64,000 bases of DNA. Source: Variovorax sp. Sphag1AA. Lineage in GTDB: Bacteria; Pseudomonadota; Gammaproteobacteria; Burkholderiales; Burkholderiaceae_C. Under the pieces are notes generated by a model. That model was not told the origin of the DNA, did no database searches, and saw only the letters and a program-made list of their open reading frames with translations. A program made the translations under genes and the position numbers. Shown piece after piece: positions 28,820-38,097 of this stretch (its first letter is position 1; the number at the start of each line of letters is the position of its first letter). The DNA lies in NCBI RefSeq assembly GCF_014192575.1, contig NZ_JACHYC010000006.1:602728-666727 (forward strand), in the 5' to 3' direction.

Positions 28820-29860
28820 GTGAAGTCCCCCGACCTGCCCGAATTGCTGGAGCTCCAGGCGCTCGCCCAACGGGCGGGCGCGAGCATGACGCGCCGCGCG
28901 CTGGGCGAGGTCGAGGCCGGCGCGCAACGCTTCGCGCTGGAGGCATTCATTCTCGGCAGCAGCGCACCTGACGCGCCCGCGATCGGCTTCTTCGGCGGGG
29001 TGCATGGGCTGGAGCGCATCGGGGCCGAAGTCACCATCGCCTATCTGCGCAGCCTCGTGATGCGGCTGCAGTGGGATTCCACTGTGCAGCGCCTGCTGGA
29101 GGACGTGCGGCTGGTGTTCATGCCGGTGGTCAACCCGGGCGGGCTCTGGCTTGGCACGCGCGCGAATCCGAACGGTGTGGACCTGATGCGCAATGCGCCG
29201 GTCGATTCAGTCGAGCGCGTTCCCTTTCTCATCGGCGGTCAGCGCGTGAGTGCCAACCTGCCATGGTTCCGCGGGGCACCGGGCGCACCGATGGAGCGCG
29301 AGAGCGCGGCACTGTGCGAGCTCGTCGAAACCGAACTGCTGAATCGCCCGTTCAGCATCGCGATCGATTGCCACTCCGGCTTTGGTCTTGCCGACCGCAT
29401 CTGGTTTCCGTTCGCGCATGCGTCGCGCCCGATCGAGCATCTGGCCGAGATGCATGCGCTGTGCGAGATCGTGGACGACACGCTGCTGCACCATCGCTAT
29501 GTGCTGGAGCCGCAAAGCCGCCAGTACCTCGCGCACGGCGACCTGTGGGATCACCTCTACCTGCACGCGTGCGAACGCGGGCGCGTGTTCCTGCCGCTCA
29601 CGCTGGAGATGGGCTCGTGGCTATGGGTGAAGAAGAACCCGAAGCAGCTTTTCTCGCGGCACGGCATCTTCAATCCGATGATCGAGCACCGCCAGCAGCG
29701 CGTGCTGCGTCGCCATGTGGGTTGGCTGGATTTCCTCACGCGCGCCGCGTGCAGCCACGAGCGCTGGCTGCCCACCGGCGCAGGCAGGGAAGAGCACACG
29801 CGCCGCGCGCTCGCGCGCTGGTATGCCGGCGACGGCAAGCGTGGAAGGGGCGGGCGGTGA
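28820..29860 (+). CDS. M14-family zinc carboxypeptidase-like protein
   Basis: A 346-residue metallopeptidase-like protein. The zinc motif HxxE is in FFGGVHGLERIGAE and the third ligand in IAIDCHSGFGLAD, with VNPGGLWLGTRANPNGVDLMRN between them, a pattern of the DUF2817/M14 group. It starts with GTG. No signal peptide is visible, so it would act in the cytoplasm. The substrate is unknown; peptides or acylated amino acids are plausible. The next gene starts inside its stop codon (GTGA), so the two are coupled and probably work together. Confidence 0.78.
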   Translation: MKSPDLPELLELQALAQRAGASMTRRALGEVEAGAQRFALEAFILGSSAPDAPAIGFFGGVHGLERIGAEVTIAYLRSLVMRLQWDSTVQRLLEDVRLVFMPVVNPGGLWLGTRANPNGVDLMRNAPVDSVERVPFLIGGQRVSANLPWFRGAPGAPMERESAALCELVETELLNRPFSIAIDCHSGFGLADRIWFPFAHASRPIEHLAEMHALCEIVDDTLLHHRYVLEPQSRQYLAHGDLWDHLYLHACERGRVFLPLTLEMGSWLWVKKNPKQLFSRHGIFNPMIEHRQQRVLRRHVGWLDFLTRAACSHERWLPTGAGREEHTRRALARWYAGDGKRGRGGR

Positions 29861-30654
29861 CCACCTGGGTGCTGCTGCGCGGCCTCACGCGCGAAATCGG
29901 CCACTGGGGCACGTTTCCGGCAATGCTGCGCGACCACCTGCCGGAAGGCAGCCACGTGATCGCGATCGACCTGCCCGGAAACGGCCGCCTGAACGGCCAC
30001 CGGAGCCCGGCCCGGATCGAGGCCTATGTCGACGACTGCCGCGAGCAACTTCGCGCGCTCGGCGTCACCACGCCGGTGTGCGTCGTGGCGATGTCGCTCG
30101 GTGCGATGGTGACGGCGGACTGGGCCTCGCGACACCCCGAAGAACTGGCGGCCTGCGTGCTGGTCAACACCAGCTTGCGGCCTTTCAGTCGCTGGTATCG
30201 CCGCCTGCGCCCCGCGAACTACGGCGCGCTGCTTCGCGTGGTGTGGCCCGGGAGCAGCGCTCGTCTGCGAGAGCGGATCATCCTCGCCATCACCACGCGG
30301 CACCCCCCGGATGCGGACCGCACGGTGGACGCATGGACCGCGCTGCGCGAATCGCGGCCGGTGAGTGGTTCGAATGCGCTGCGGCAACTGTGGGCGGCGA
30401 TGCGCTACCGCGCGTCCGCGGAGGCGCCGGCCGTGCCGCTGCTGGTGCTCTCGAGCCAGCGCGATGGGCTGGTGGACGCGCGCTGCTCGCAGCGCCTCGC
30501 CCAGGCGTGGCGGGTGCCGATAGCCCTGCACCCGACGGCGGGCCACGATCTCCCGCTCGACGATGGCCCGTGGGTGGCCGGTCAGGTCGCGCAGTGGGCG
30601 GCCGCACTCACTTGTGGCCGTCCGCCGGACGCAGCACGTTGTTCTTCAGCGTGA
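29857..30654 (+). CDS. Alpha/beta hydrolase
   Basis: A 265-residue alpha/beta-fold hydrolase. The nucleophile elbow is VVAMSLGAMV with Ser 80, and the catalytic His is residue 230 in TAGHDLPLDD. HVIAIDLPGNG is the usual strand and loop before the cap. It starts at GTG 29857, overlapping the M14 gene stop. The likely role is an esterase or amidase; no more can be said. Its last 47 bp overlap the convergent glycine-zipper gene, an unusually long 3' overlap. Confidence 0.82.
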   Translation: MTTWVLLRGLTREIGHWGTFPAMLRDHLPEGSHVIAIDLPGNGRLNGHRSPARIEAYVDDCREQLRALGVTTPVCVVAMSLGAMVTADWASRHPEELAACVLVNTSLRPFSRWYRRLRPANYGALLRVVWPGSSARLRERIILAITTRHPPDADRTVDAWTALRESRPVSGSNALRQLWAAMRYRASAEAPAVPLLVLSSQRDGLVDARCSQRLAQAWRVPIALHPTAGHDLPLDDGPWVAGQVAQWAAALTCGRPPDAARCSSA

Positions 30655-31312
30655 CGGCCTTGCCGATCGGCGGGGCGATGGCGGTCTCCACGGTGCGCAG
30701 CGTGCCGTTGTCCATGCGGACGCTGACCTGATAGACCGTCTCCGTGTGCGTGCGCTTCTCGATCTCGTTGCCCGCGAAGCCGCCGCCCACGGCACCGGCC
30801 ACGGTTGCCAGCGTGCGGCCGCGGCCACTGCCGATCTGATTACCGACCACGCCGCCAACCACGCCGCCCGCGACTGCGCCGACGCCAGTGGTGGGCTTTT
30901 GATGCTTGATCGTCCGGACCGATTCGACATGCCCGCATACCGTGCAGACCTTGTGCACGGGCGGCGGCGGAGCCGCGCCTTCGTCCGCGGCCGGCGCGGG
31001 GCCGCTCGCCGGGGCGTTCTGCGCAATGACGGCCGGCGCTCTCACCGGCGGCGGTGGCGTCACAGCGGCAACAGCCTGGGGCGGAGGAGGATCGGGCGTC
31101 GCTTGAGCGACGGGCGGCTTGAAGTCGTCCGGTGCGCGTACCGGTGGCGCTGCGGCGAGCTGGGTCGCTTGCGGCTGCGCGGTGCTCTCGACCTGCTTGT
31201 GGACCAGCGCGCCGCCCAGGGCCGCCACTGCGACCGACAGCACGCCGATGGCGATCCAGAGCGCCCGGGACGGCCGGGTCGCGGAGGGAGTGACGACGGA
31301 ATTCGAGTCCAT
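30608..31312 (-). CDS. Glycine-zipper (2TM, SlyB-like) membrane protein with proline-rich linker
   Basis: A 234-residue protein. An N-terminal membrane anchor (ALWIAIGVLSVAVAALGGALV) is followed by a proline/alanine-rich linker of about 80 residues, a CTVCGHVESV motif, and a glycine-zipper double segment (GVGAVAGGVVGGVVGNQIG and ATVAGAVGGGFAGNEIEKR). A beta-rich tail, YQVSVRMDNGTLRTVE, ends it, as in SlyB/Rickettsia 17-kDa-type proteins. It probably sits in the cell envelope. The ATG 31312 has AAAGGG upstream; an earlier in-frame ATG gives 14 extra residues. The promoter region of the next gene is shared across 182 bp. Confidence 0.75.
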   Translation of the reverse strand: MDSNSVVTPSATRPSRALWIAIGVLSVAVAALGGALVHKQVESTAQPQATQLAAAPPVRAPDDFKPPVAQATPDPPPPQAVAAVTPPPPVRAPAVIAQNAPASGPAPAADEGAAPPPPVHKVCTVCGHVESVRTIKHQKPTTGVGAVAGGVVGGVVGNQIGSGRGRTLATVAGAVGGGFAGNEIEKRTHTETVYQVSVRMDNGTLRTVETAIAPPIGKAVTLKNNVLRPADGHK

Positions 31313-31494
31313 GGGGTGTTCCCTTTCACCATGAGCATCGCCGATGCCGCGCATCTGTCAATTCACCGCGGTCCTACAAGCACGGCGCACGGTAGGGCGC
31401 GGAGCGCACGTCATCGCGCGGCGTTATCCGACACATCGATGGCCCGGACTCCGGCACGCTCAATGGGTTTTTCTGCGCTTAGCAACCACCCTTC

Positions 31495-34400
31495 ATGAAG
31501 ACCCAGGCAACGATCGATACCGAAGACTTCCAGCGCCTTCTGAATCGCAACCTCAAGCTGCCATTGATCGGCGGCGTCATCGGTGCCGTGGTGTTCGTGC
31601 TGCTCATCGCCTACCTGCTCTCGACCATCGCGCTGGTGGAGCACACCGATCGCGTGACCCGCTCCGCGGCCGAGGCACAGCGCCGCAGCATCGACATGGA
31701 AACGGGGATGCGCGGCTACCTCATCACGGGCGACGCGAGCTTCCTCGAGCCCTATGACAGCGCGCTCGCGCGATTGAAGGACGACCTCGGTGCGCTGAAG
31801 TCGCTGGTGTCCGACAACCGCGGCCAGACGGAGCGGGTGGACCGCATCGCCTCGCTGCAGAACGCTTGGAACGCGTTCGCGAGCGATCTGATCGAGCGGC
31901 GCCGCAACGGAGGCGAGGTGAGCGAGGCCGTGCGTCTCGGCAGGGGCAAACGCATCACCGACGAGATGCGCACCGAATACGCAACCTTCATGGATGCGGA
32001 GCAGAGCCTGCGCTTCCAGCGCAACAACGACGCGAACCGCACCGCGATCGCGGTGGTTGCCTTTTTCGTGCTCTTCACGCTCGTCGCGACCGGGCTCATG
32101 GCGTACTTCGGGCGCCGGCAATTGATGCGGCTGTCCGGCAACTACGACGAGGTGCTCCGGGATCAGGCCGCCAATGCCGCGGTGGTGGAGGCGCAGTCGC
32201 GCCTGCGCGGCGCGCAGACCGAACTGAGCGGAGAACTGGTCGGCGAGCTCAGCGCGCAGGAGATGGGGCGCAAGGTGCTCACCTTCTTCTCGCGCCACGT
32301 CGGCAGCCCGGTCGGCGCGTTCTACCTGCGCGAGCGCCAGGGCTCGCTGCGGCGCGTGGCGAGCTACGGCTTCTCGGCGGAAGCCGATGCGTCGCAGCAG
32401 GTCTTCGCGCCGAACGAAGGCCTCGTCGGGCAGGTCGCGACCGAGCGGCGGCGCATGCTGATCGAGCCGGTGGAAGCCGCCTACCTAAAGGTCAATTCAG
32501 GCCTGGGCGACATGCCTGCGGTGGCTGCGGTGCTGCTGCCGGTGTCGAGCGACGGTTTTATCAACGGCGTGGTGGAGCTCGGGTTCCTGCGCACACCCAG
32601 TACCGAGACCCATCAATTGCTCGACATGGTCGCCGCCAACATCGGCAGCGCAGTGGCCGCGGTGCGCTACCGCGAGCAACTGCAGGATGCGCTGGCCGAA
32701 ACCCAGCAGCTCAACGAAGAGCTGCAAGTGCAGCAGGAAGAGCTGCGCACCGCCAACGAGGAACTGGAAGAGCAGTCGCGCGCGCTGCGCGTTTCGCAGA
32801 CCGCGATGGAGAACCAGCAGGCCGAGCTGGAACAGACCAACAGCCAGCTCTCCGAGCGCACCGAGGCGCTGGACCTGCGCAACGCCGCCCTGCGCCGCGC
32901 ACAGCGCGATCTGGAGGATCGTGCGGACGAACTCCAGCAGGCCAGCCGCTACAAGTCCGAGTTCCTCGCGAACATGTCGCACGAACTGCGCACGCCGCTC
33001 AATAGCGCGCTGATCCTTGCCAAGCTGCTGCGCGACAACGCGCAGGGCAACCTGAGCGAAGAGCAGGTGAAGTTCGCGGATTCGATCTACGGCTCGGGCA
33101 ACGACCTGCTGGTGCTGATCAACGACATCCTCGACATCGCGAAGGTCGAAGCCGGCAAGCTCGAAGTGGTCGCGGAACCGGTCGGCGTGGCGAAGATCGC
33201 CGCGGGCCTCGAAGACCTGTTCAGGCCCCAGGCCGACGAAAAGCGGCTTGCGCTGCGCGTGGAGGTGCAACCGGATGCGCCGCCCACGCTGGTCACCGAC
33301 CGGCAGCGGGTCGAGCAGATCCTCAAGAACCTGCTCGCCAATGCGCTGAAGTTCACCGACCGGGGCGAATTGACCCTGACCGTACGCGGCGCGCCCGAGG
33401 GAGGCGCGCTGTTCGAGGTAGTGGACACCGGCATCGGCATCGCCGCGGACCAGCTCGATGTGATCTTCGAGGCCTTTCGCCAGGCCGACGGAACCGCAAG
33501 CCGGCGATACGGCGGCACGGGCCTGGGTCTCTCGATCTCGCGCGACCTCGCGCAACTGCTGGGCGGCAAGCTCTCGGTGTGCAGCACGCCGGGCGTTGGC
33601 AGCACCTTCACGCTGGCACTGCCCGCGCAGGCGCCACAGGCCGGCGCATCGGAGGCCCCGGCCGTGCCGGATCGCGCGGCACCGGCGCCCGTCCGCACGC
33701 AGGGCCGCGCATTGCCGCCGGCCACGGCACCCGCCGCGGTGCCAGCGCCGCCTGTCGTTCCGCAGTTCCCCGACGATCGCGAGCTGCCGCCCGACCAGAC
33801 GCGTCGCCTGCTGGTGATCGAGGACGAGCCGCAGTTCGCGCACATCCTCTACGACCTCGCGCACGAGCTCGGCTACCACTGCCTCGTGGCGCACGGCGCG
33901 GGCGACGGCTACAGCCTCGCGACGCGGTTCCTTCCCGACGCGATCCTGCTCGACATGCGCCTGCCGGACAGTCCCGGCCTCGCCGTACTGCAGCGGCTGA
34001 AGGACGATCCGCAGACGCGCCACATCCCGGTGCATGTGGTGTCGGCGGCGGAAAGCACGGAAGCCGCGATGCACATGGGCGCGATCGGCTATGCCCACAA
34101 GCCCGCGTCGCGCGAGCAGCTCATGGACGTGTTCCGCCGCATCGAGGACAAGCTCGCGCAGAAGGTCAAGGCGGTGCTGCTGGTGGAAGACGACGCGGTG
34201 CAGCGCGAGAGCGTGGTCAAGCTGATCGGCGACGAGGACGTGGTGATCACCGCCGTCGAATCGGGCGAGGAGGCGCTGGAGCTGCTGCGCACGCGCGTCT
34301 TCGACTGCATGATCACCGACCTCAGGCTGCCCGACATGCAGGGCAGCGAATTGCTCAAGCGCATGGCGACCGAGGAGATCGTCTCCTTCCCGCCGGTCAT

Positions 34401-34983
34401 CGTCTACACCGGCCGCAACCTCACGCGCGACGAAGAGGCCGAGCTGCTGCGGTATTCGCGCTCGATCATCATCAAGGGCGCCCGCTCGCCGGAACGCCTG
34501 CTCGACGAGGTCACGCTGTTCCTGCACAAGGTGGAGGCCGATCTTTCGACCGAACGCCGCAACATGCTGAAGACGGTGCGCGGCCGCGATCGCGTCTTCG
34601 AGGGCCGCCGCATCCTTCTGGTGGACGACGACGTGCGCAACATCTTCGCCCTGACCAGCGCGCTGGAGCAGCGCGGCGCGGCGGTCGAAGTGGCGCGCAA
34701 CGGACGCGAGGCGCTGGAGAAGCTCGACCAGGTGGGCGACATCGACCTCGCACTGATGGACGTGATGATGCCGGAGATGGACGGTCTCGAAGCCACGCGC
34801 CGCCTGCGGCAGGACCCACGCTTCGACAAGCTGCCGGTGATCGCGGTCACCGCGAAGGCCATGAAGGACGACCAGGAGCAGTGCCTCGCCGCCGGCGCCA
34901 GCGACTACCTGGCCAAGCCGGTGGACCTCGATCGCCTCTTCTCGCTGCTGCGCGTGTGGATGCCGAAGATGGAGCGGCTGTGA
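31495..34983 (+). CDS. CHASE3-GAF hybrid histidine kinase with three receiver domains
   Basis: A 1162-residue inner-membrane sensor. Order: TM1 (about 22-45), periplasmic CHASE3 (about 48-180), TM2 (about 183-205), GAF (about 240-375), a long coiled coil (395-490), the phosphoacceptor His 496 in FLANMSHELRTPLN, a HATPase domain (about 600-720), a Pro/Ala linker, then receivers with phosphoacceptor Asp 820, Asp 942 and Asp 1089. Each receiver retains its Lys. The stimulus is unknown. The gene overlaps cheR (GTGA), so the kinase and the methyltransferase are made together. GTCCTAC lies at 31371-31377, 117 bp upstream. Confidence 0.92.
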   Translation: MKTQATIDTEDFQRLLNRNLKLPLIGGVIGAVVFVLLIAYLLSTIALVEHTDRVTRSAAEAQRRSIDMETGMRGYLITGDASFLEPYDSALARLKDDLGALKSLVSDNRGQTERVDRIASLQNAWNAFASDLIERRRNGGEVSEAVRLGRGKRITDEMRTEYATFMDAEQSLRFQRNNDANRTAIAVVAFFVLFTLVATGLMAYFGRRQLMRLSGNYDEVLRDQAANAAVVEAQSRLRGAQTELSGELVGELSAQEMGRKVLTFFSRHVGSPVGAFYLRERQGSLRRVASYGFSAEADASQQVFAPNEGLVGQVATERRRMLIEPVEAAYLKVNSGLGDMPAVAAVLLPVSSDGFINGVVELGFLRTPSTETHQLLDMVAANIGSAVAAVRYREQLQDALAETQQLNEELQVQQEELRTANEELEEQSRALRVSQTAMENQQAELEQTNSQLSERTEALDLRNAALRRAQRDLEDRADELQQASRYKSEFLANMSHELRTPLNSALILAKLLRDNAQGNLSEEQVKFADSIYGSGNDLLVLINDILDIAKVEAGKLEVVAEPVGVAKIAAGLEDLFRPQADEKRLALRVEVQPDAPPTLVTDRQRVEQILKNLLANALKFTDRGELTLTVRGAPEGGALFEVVDTGIGIAADQLDVIFEAFRQADGTASRRYGGTGLGLSISRDLAQLLGGKLSVCSTPGVGSTFTLALPAQAPQAGASEAPAVPDRAAPAPVRTQGRALPPATAPAAVPAPPVVPQFPDDRELPPDQTRRLLVIEDEPQFAHILYDLAHELGYHCLVAHGAGDGYSLATRFLPDAILLDMRLPDSPGLAVLQRLKDDPQTRHIPVHVVSAAESTEAAMHMGAIGYAHKPASREQLMDVFRRIEDKLAQKVKAVLLVEDDAVQRESVVKLIGDEDVVITAVESGEEALELLRTRVFDCMITDLRLPDMQGSELLKRMATEEIVSFPPVIVYTGRNLTRDEEAELLRYSRSIIIKGARSPERLLDEVTLFLHKVEADLSTERRNMLKTVRGRDRVFEGRRILLVDDDVRNIFALTSALEQRGAAVEVARNGREALEKLDQVGDIDLALMDVMMPEMDGLEATRRLRQDPRFDKLPVIAVTAKAMKDDQEQCLAAGASDYLAKPVDLDRLFSLLRVWMPKMERL

Positions 34984-35834
34984 CCGGAAAGGCATCGCCG
35001 CCATCGCCGCTGCGTCCGCCGAGCAACACCGACATCGAGTTGCGGCTGCTGATGGAGGCCATCTTCCTCAAGTACAGCTACGACTTCCGCAACTACACGG
35101 GCGCCTCGCAGAAGCGCCGCGTGCTGTATGCGCTCGACCAACTCGATCTGCCGAGCATCTCGGCCCTGCAGGACAAGGTGCTGCGAGAGCCGGCGACCTT
35201 CGCGCGGTTGCTGCAGTTCCTCACGATCCCGGTGAGCGAGATGTTCCGCGACCCGCACTACTTTCTGGCGTTGCGGCGGCAGGTGGCGCCGCACCTGCAC
35301 ACCTATCCGTCGCTGAAGGTGTGGGTGGCGGGGTGCAGCACCGGCGAAGAGGTGTTTTCGCTCGCGATCCTGCTGCGCGAGGAGGGGCTGCTGGAGCGCA
35401 CGCTCATCTATGCGACGGACATCAACCCGGCCTCGCTGGAGAAGGCACGCAAGGGCATCTTTCCGCTCGAATCGATTCAGGGCTACACCGCCAACTACCA
35501 GCGTGGCGGCGGGCTTCGCTCGTTCTCCGACTACTACACCGCCGCCTACGACGCGGCGCGCTTCGACCCTTCGCTCTGCGCGAACGTGATCTTTGCGGAC
35601 CACAGCCTGGCAACCGACAGCGTTTTCGCGGAGACGCATCTTGTCTCGTGCCGCAACGTGCTCATCTACTTCAACAGGCCACTGCAGGACCGCGCGCTCG
35701 GGCTCTTCCACGAATCCCTGTGCCACCGCGGTTTCCTCGGGCTGGGGGCCAAGGAGAGCATCGATTTCTCCGGCTATGCGAGCCGTTTCGATGCCCTGTC
35801 CCGTGGCGAACGCATCTACAGGAAGGCCACATGA
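34980..35834 (+). CDS. Stand-alone CheR-type protein methyltransferase
   Basis: A 284-residue CheR. It starts at GTG 34980 within the kinase stop. The SAM-binding segment VWVAGCSTGEEVFSLAILL and LVSCRNVLIYFN are intact, and the N-terminal helical part (IFLKYSYDFRNYTG) is present. CheR normally methylates glutamates on chemoreceptors. No chemoreceptor, CheA or CheW gene is near, so the target may be the coiled coil of the neighbouring kinase; that is inference. It overlaps cheB by ATGA. Confidence 0.9.
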   Translation: MTGKASPPSPLRPPSNTDIELRLLMEAIFLKYSYDFRNYTGASQKRRVLYALDQLDLPSISALQDKVLREPATFARLLQFLTIPVSEMFRDPHYFLALRRQVAPHLHTYPSLKVWVAGCSTGEEVFSLAILLREEGLLERTLIYATDINPASLEKARKGIFPLESIQGYTANYQRGGGLRSFSDYYTAAYDAARFDPSLCANVIFADHSLATDSVFAETHLVSCRNVLIYFNRPLQDRALGLFHESLCHRGFLGLGAKESIDFSGYASRFDALSRGERIYRKAT

Positions 35835-36457
35835 CAGGTCCGTCCGATGCATCGAAGATCGCGCCCGGCGCCGGCGAGGGCCGGGTGGTGCGCGTCGTCG
35901 TGATTGGTGCGTCGGCGGGCGGCGTCGACGCTTTGCTCGCGCTGCTATCCGGTCTCCCGGTCGGCTGGCGGTTGCCGATCGTGGTGGTGCTCCATCTGCC
36001 GGAGCAGTATCAGAGCCGGCTCCCGGAAGTCTTCTCGCAGCGCTTGCCGTTTGCGGCGCGCGAGGCCGAAGACAAACTGCCGGTGGCCGACGGAACGCTC
36101 TATTTCGCGCCTTCGGGGTATCACCTGTCGATCGAGTCGGACCTCTGCTTCTCGCTGAGCTGCGAGCCACCGGTGCTGTTTTCGCGCCCCGCGATCGACA
36201 TCCTCATGGGCTCCGCGGCCGATGCCTATGGCCCCTCGCTCGCCGGCGTTCTTCTCACCGGTGCCAACGAGGACGGCGCGCGGGGCCTGTTGCTCATTCA
36301 CGAGGCCGGCGGGCTGACGATCGTGCAGGACCCCGCCGAGGCGCAGGCGCCCGCGATGCCGCTTGCCGCGCTCGCGCTCCATGAACCCGATCATGTCCTG
36401 CCCCTGCGCGAGATTCGCATGCTGCTGATGCAGCTGGATTCCACCCATGCCCTTTGA
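35831..36457 (+). CDS. Stand-alone CheB-type methylesterase without receiver domain
   Basis: A 208-residue methylesterase domain lacking the usual N-terminal receiver. The catalytic triad is Ser 28 (GASAGGVDAL), His 55 (VVVLHLPEQ) and Asp 148 (LTGANEDGARG; most CheB have LTGMGxDG). Without a receiver its activity cannot be switched by phosphorylation in cis. It is coupled to cheR (ATGA) and overlaps the following kinase gene by 11 bp, so it belongs to one regulatory operon. Confidence 0.88.
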   Translation: MTGPSDASKIAPGAGEGRVVRVVVIGASAGGVDALLALLSGLPVGWRLPIVVVLHLPEQYQSRLPEVFSQRLPFAAREAEDKLPVADGTLYFAPSGYHLSIESDLCFSLSCEPPVLFSRPAIDILMGSAADAYGPSLAGVLLTGANEDGARGLLLIHEAGGLTIVQDPAEAQAPAMPLAALALHEPDHVLPLREIRMLLMQLDSTHAL

Positions 36458-37652
36458 TGTCGAAAGCAAGCTGCTGATCGTCGACGACCTGCAGGAGAAC
36501 CTGCTGGCGCTCGATGCGTTGATTCGCGGCCCGTCGCGCCGTGTCTTCCGTGCCATGTCCGGCGAAGAGGCGCTCACGCTCTTGCTGGAGCACGAGTTCG
36601 CGCTGGCGATCATCGACGTGCAGATGCCGGACCTCAACGGCTTCGAGCTGGCCGAGATGATGCGCGGCACCGAGCGCACGCGGCACATCCCCATCATCTT
36701 CGTGAGCGCCGCGGGCCGCGAGATGAACTACGCCTTCAAGGGCTACGAGAGCGGTGCGGTCGACTTCCTGCAGAAGCCGCTCGACGCGCTGGCGGTGAAC
36801 AGCAAGGTCAGCGTCTTCGTGGACCTCTATCGCCATCGCAAGGCACTGCGGCACGAGATGGACGCGCTCGCCGCGTCGCACCGCCAGCAGGAGGAACTCG
36901 TGCAGCAACTGCAGAGCGCACAGCGCGATCTGGAGCGCGCGGTGCGCATGCGCGACGACTTCATGTCGATGGTGTCGCACGAGCTGCGCACGCCGCTCAA
37001 CACGCTGTACCTGGAGACGCAGGTGCGCAAGCTGCACCTGGGCAAGGGCAACATCGCGGCCTTCTCGCCGGACCGCCTGCCGGCGATGGTCGAGCGCGAC
37101 CAGCGTCAGATCCAGAACATGGTCCGCCTGATCGACGACATGCTCGATGTGACGCGCATGCGCAGCGGCTCGCTGTCGATCCGGCCCAAGCCGACCGACC
37201 TTGCGGCGCTGGCGCGCGGCGTGGTGGAAGGGCTCGCGCAGCAGGCCGAGGTCGCGGGCTCGCGCATCGAGCTGCATGCGCCCGAGCCGGTGGAGGGCGT
37301 GTGGGACGAGTTCCGCATCGAACAGGTGCTGACCAACCTGCTGACCAATGCGCTGCGCTATGGCGGCGGGAAGCCGGTCCGCGTGGCGGTGAGCCGAACC
37401 GGCGATACGGCCTGCATGGCGGTGTGCGACCAGGGGATCGGCGTCGCGCCGGAGGACCAGGAGCGCATCTTCGAGCAGTTCGAGCGGACCGATGACAGCC
37501 GCAAGCATGCGGCCGGGCTCGGGCTGGGGCTCTACATCACGCGGGAGATCGTCCGGTTGCACGGCGGCGACATCTCGCTGGACAGCCGCCTGGGCGAGGG
37601 CTCGGAATTCCGCGTCTCGCTGCCGCTGCAAGCCCCTGCGCAGGACGCTTGA
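36447..37652 (+). CDS. Receiver-histidine kinase (cytoplasmic REC-HisKA-HATPase)
   Basis: A 401-residue soluble protein. An N-terminal receiver carries phosphoacceptor Asp 57 (LAIIDVQMPDLNG) and Lys in FLQKPLD. A coiled coil leads to the HisKA domain with His 178 (MVSHELRTPLNTL) and a HATPase domain (LTNLLTNALRYGGG, DQGIGVAPEDQ, GLGLGLYITREI). It would sense the phosphorylation state of another protein, probably the upstream hybrid kinase, and pass a signal on. It is a member of the 31495-38780 operon. Confidence 0.9.
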   Translation: MPFDVESKLLIVDDLQENLLALDALIRGPSRRVFRAMSGEEALTLLLEHEFALAIIDVQMPDLNGFELAEMMRGTERTRHIPIIFVSAAGREMNYAFKGYESGAVDFLQKPLDALAVNSKVSVFVDLYRHRKALRHEMDALAASHRQQEELVQQLQSAQRDLERAVRMRDDFMSMVSHELRTPLNTLYLETQVRKLHLGKGNIAAFSPDRLPAMVERDQRQIQNMVRLIDDMLDVTRMRSGSLSIRPKPTDLAALARGVVEGLAQQAEVAGSRIELHAPEPVEGVWDEFRIEQVLTNLLTNALRYGGGKPVRVAVSRTGDTACMAVCDQGIGVAPEDQERIFEQFERTDDSRKHAAGLGLGLYITREIVRLHGGDISLDSRLGEGSEFRVSLPLQAPAQDA

Positions 37653-37737
37653 AGGGGATGCAGGCGGGGAGGCGTCCTACACGCATTGGCCTGATGCTGG
37701 TTTCATACTCTGAAGCTGCCTTCCCGGAGATCCTGAA

Positions 37738-38097
37738 GTGAACGTATTGATCGTCGACGACAACGAGGCCGCGGCGGATCTGCTGCAGGAACTGCTCGTG
37801 CTGCAGGACCACACCGCGCGTTGCACATACACCGGCCGGCAGGCGCTGGAGGTGGCCGCGGGCGAAGTCTTCGATGCCGCCCTCGTCGATCTCACCCTGC
37901 CCGACTTTCCGGGGACCGAAGTGGCCCGGCAACTCCGCGCCGCCGCGCGGGGCGCACCGCCGCTGATCGTGGCGATCTCCGGCTTCGCGGCCGAGGAGAC
38001 CACCAGCGGGACCGGCCTGTTCGACCACCATCTGCAAAAGCCCATCGATTTCGACGCGCTCGACCAGATCCTGTCGCGGGCCGCGGGTCATCAATGA
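37738..38097 (+). CDS. Single-domain response regulator
   Basis: A 119-residue lone receiver, no output domain. Acidic pair Asp 7/8, phosphoacceptor Asp 51 (AALVDLTLPD) and Lys in HLQKPIDF are present. It starts at GTG. Its stop overlaps the next ATG (ATGA), so it is made together with the degenerate kinase-like protein. Such receivers act as phosphate shuttles or sinks. GTCCTAC lies 57 bp upstream at 37674-37680, so this pair may have its own promoter. Confidence 0.88.
   Translation: MNVLIVDDNEAAADLLQELLVLQDHTARCTYTGRQALEVAAGEVFDAALVDLTLPDFPGTEVARQLRAAARGAPPLIVAISGFAAEETTSGTGLFDHHLQKPIDFDALDQILSRAAGHQ

Noticed and set aside
32497..35004. An 835-codon minus-strand frame opposite the triple-receiver kinase
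   Set aside because: The plus strand encodes clear kinase and receiver motifs throughout. The antisense product is low-complexity and matches nothing.
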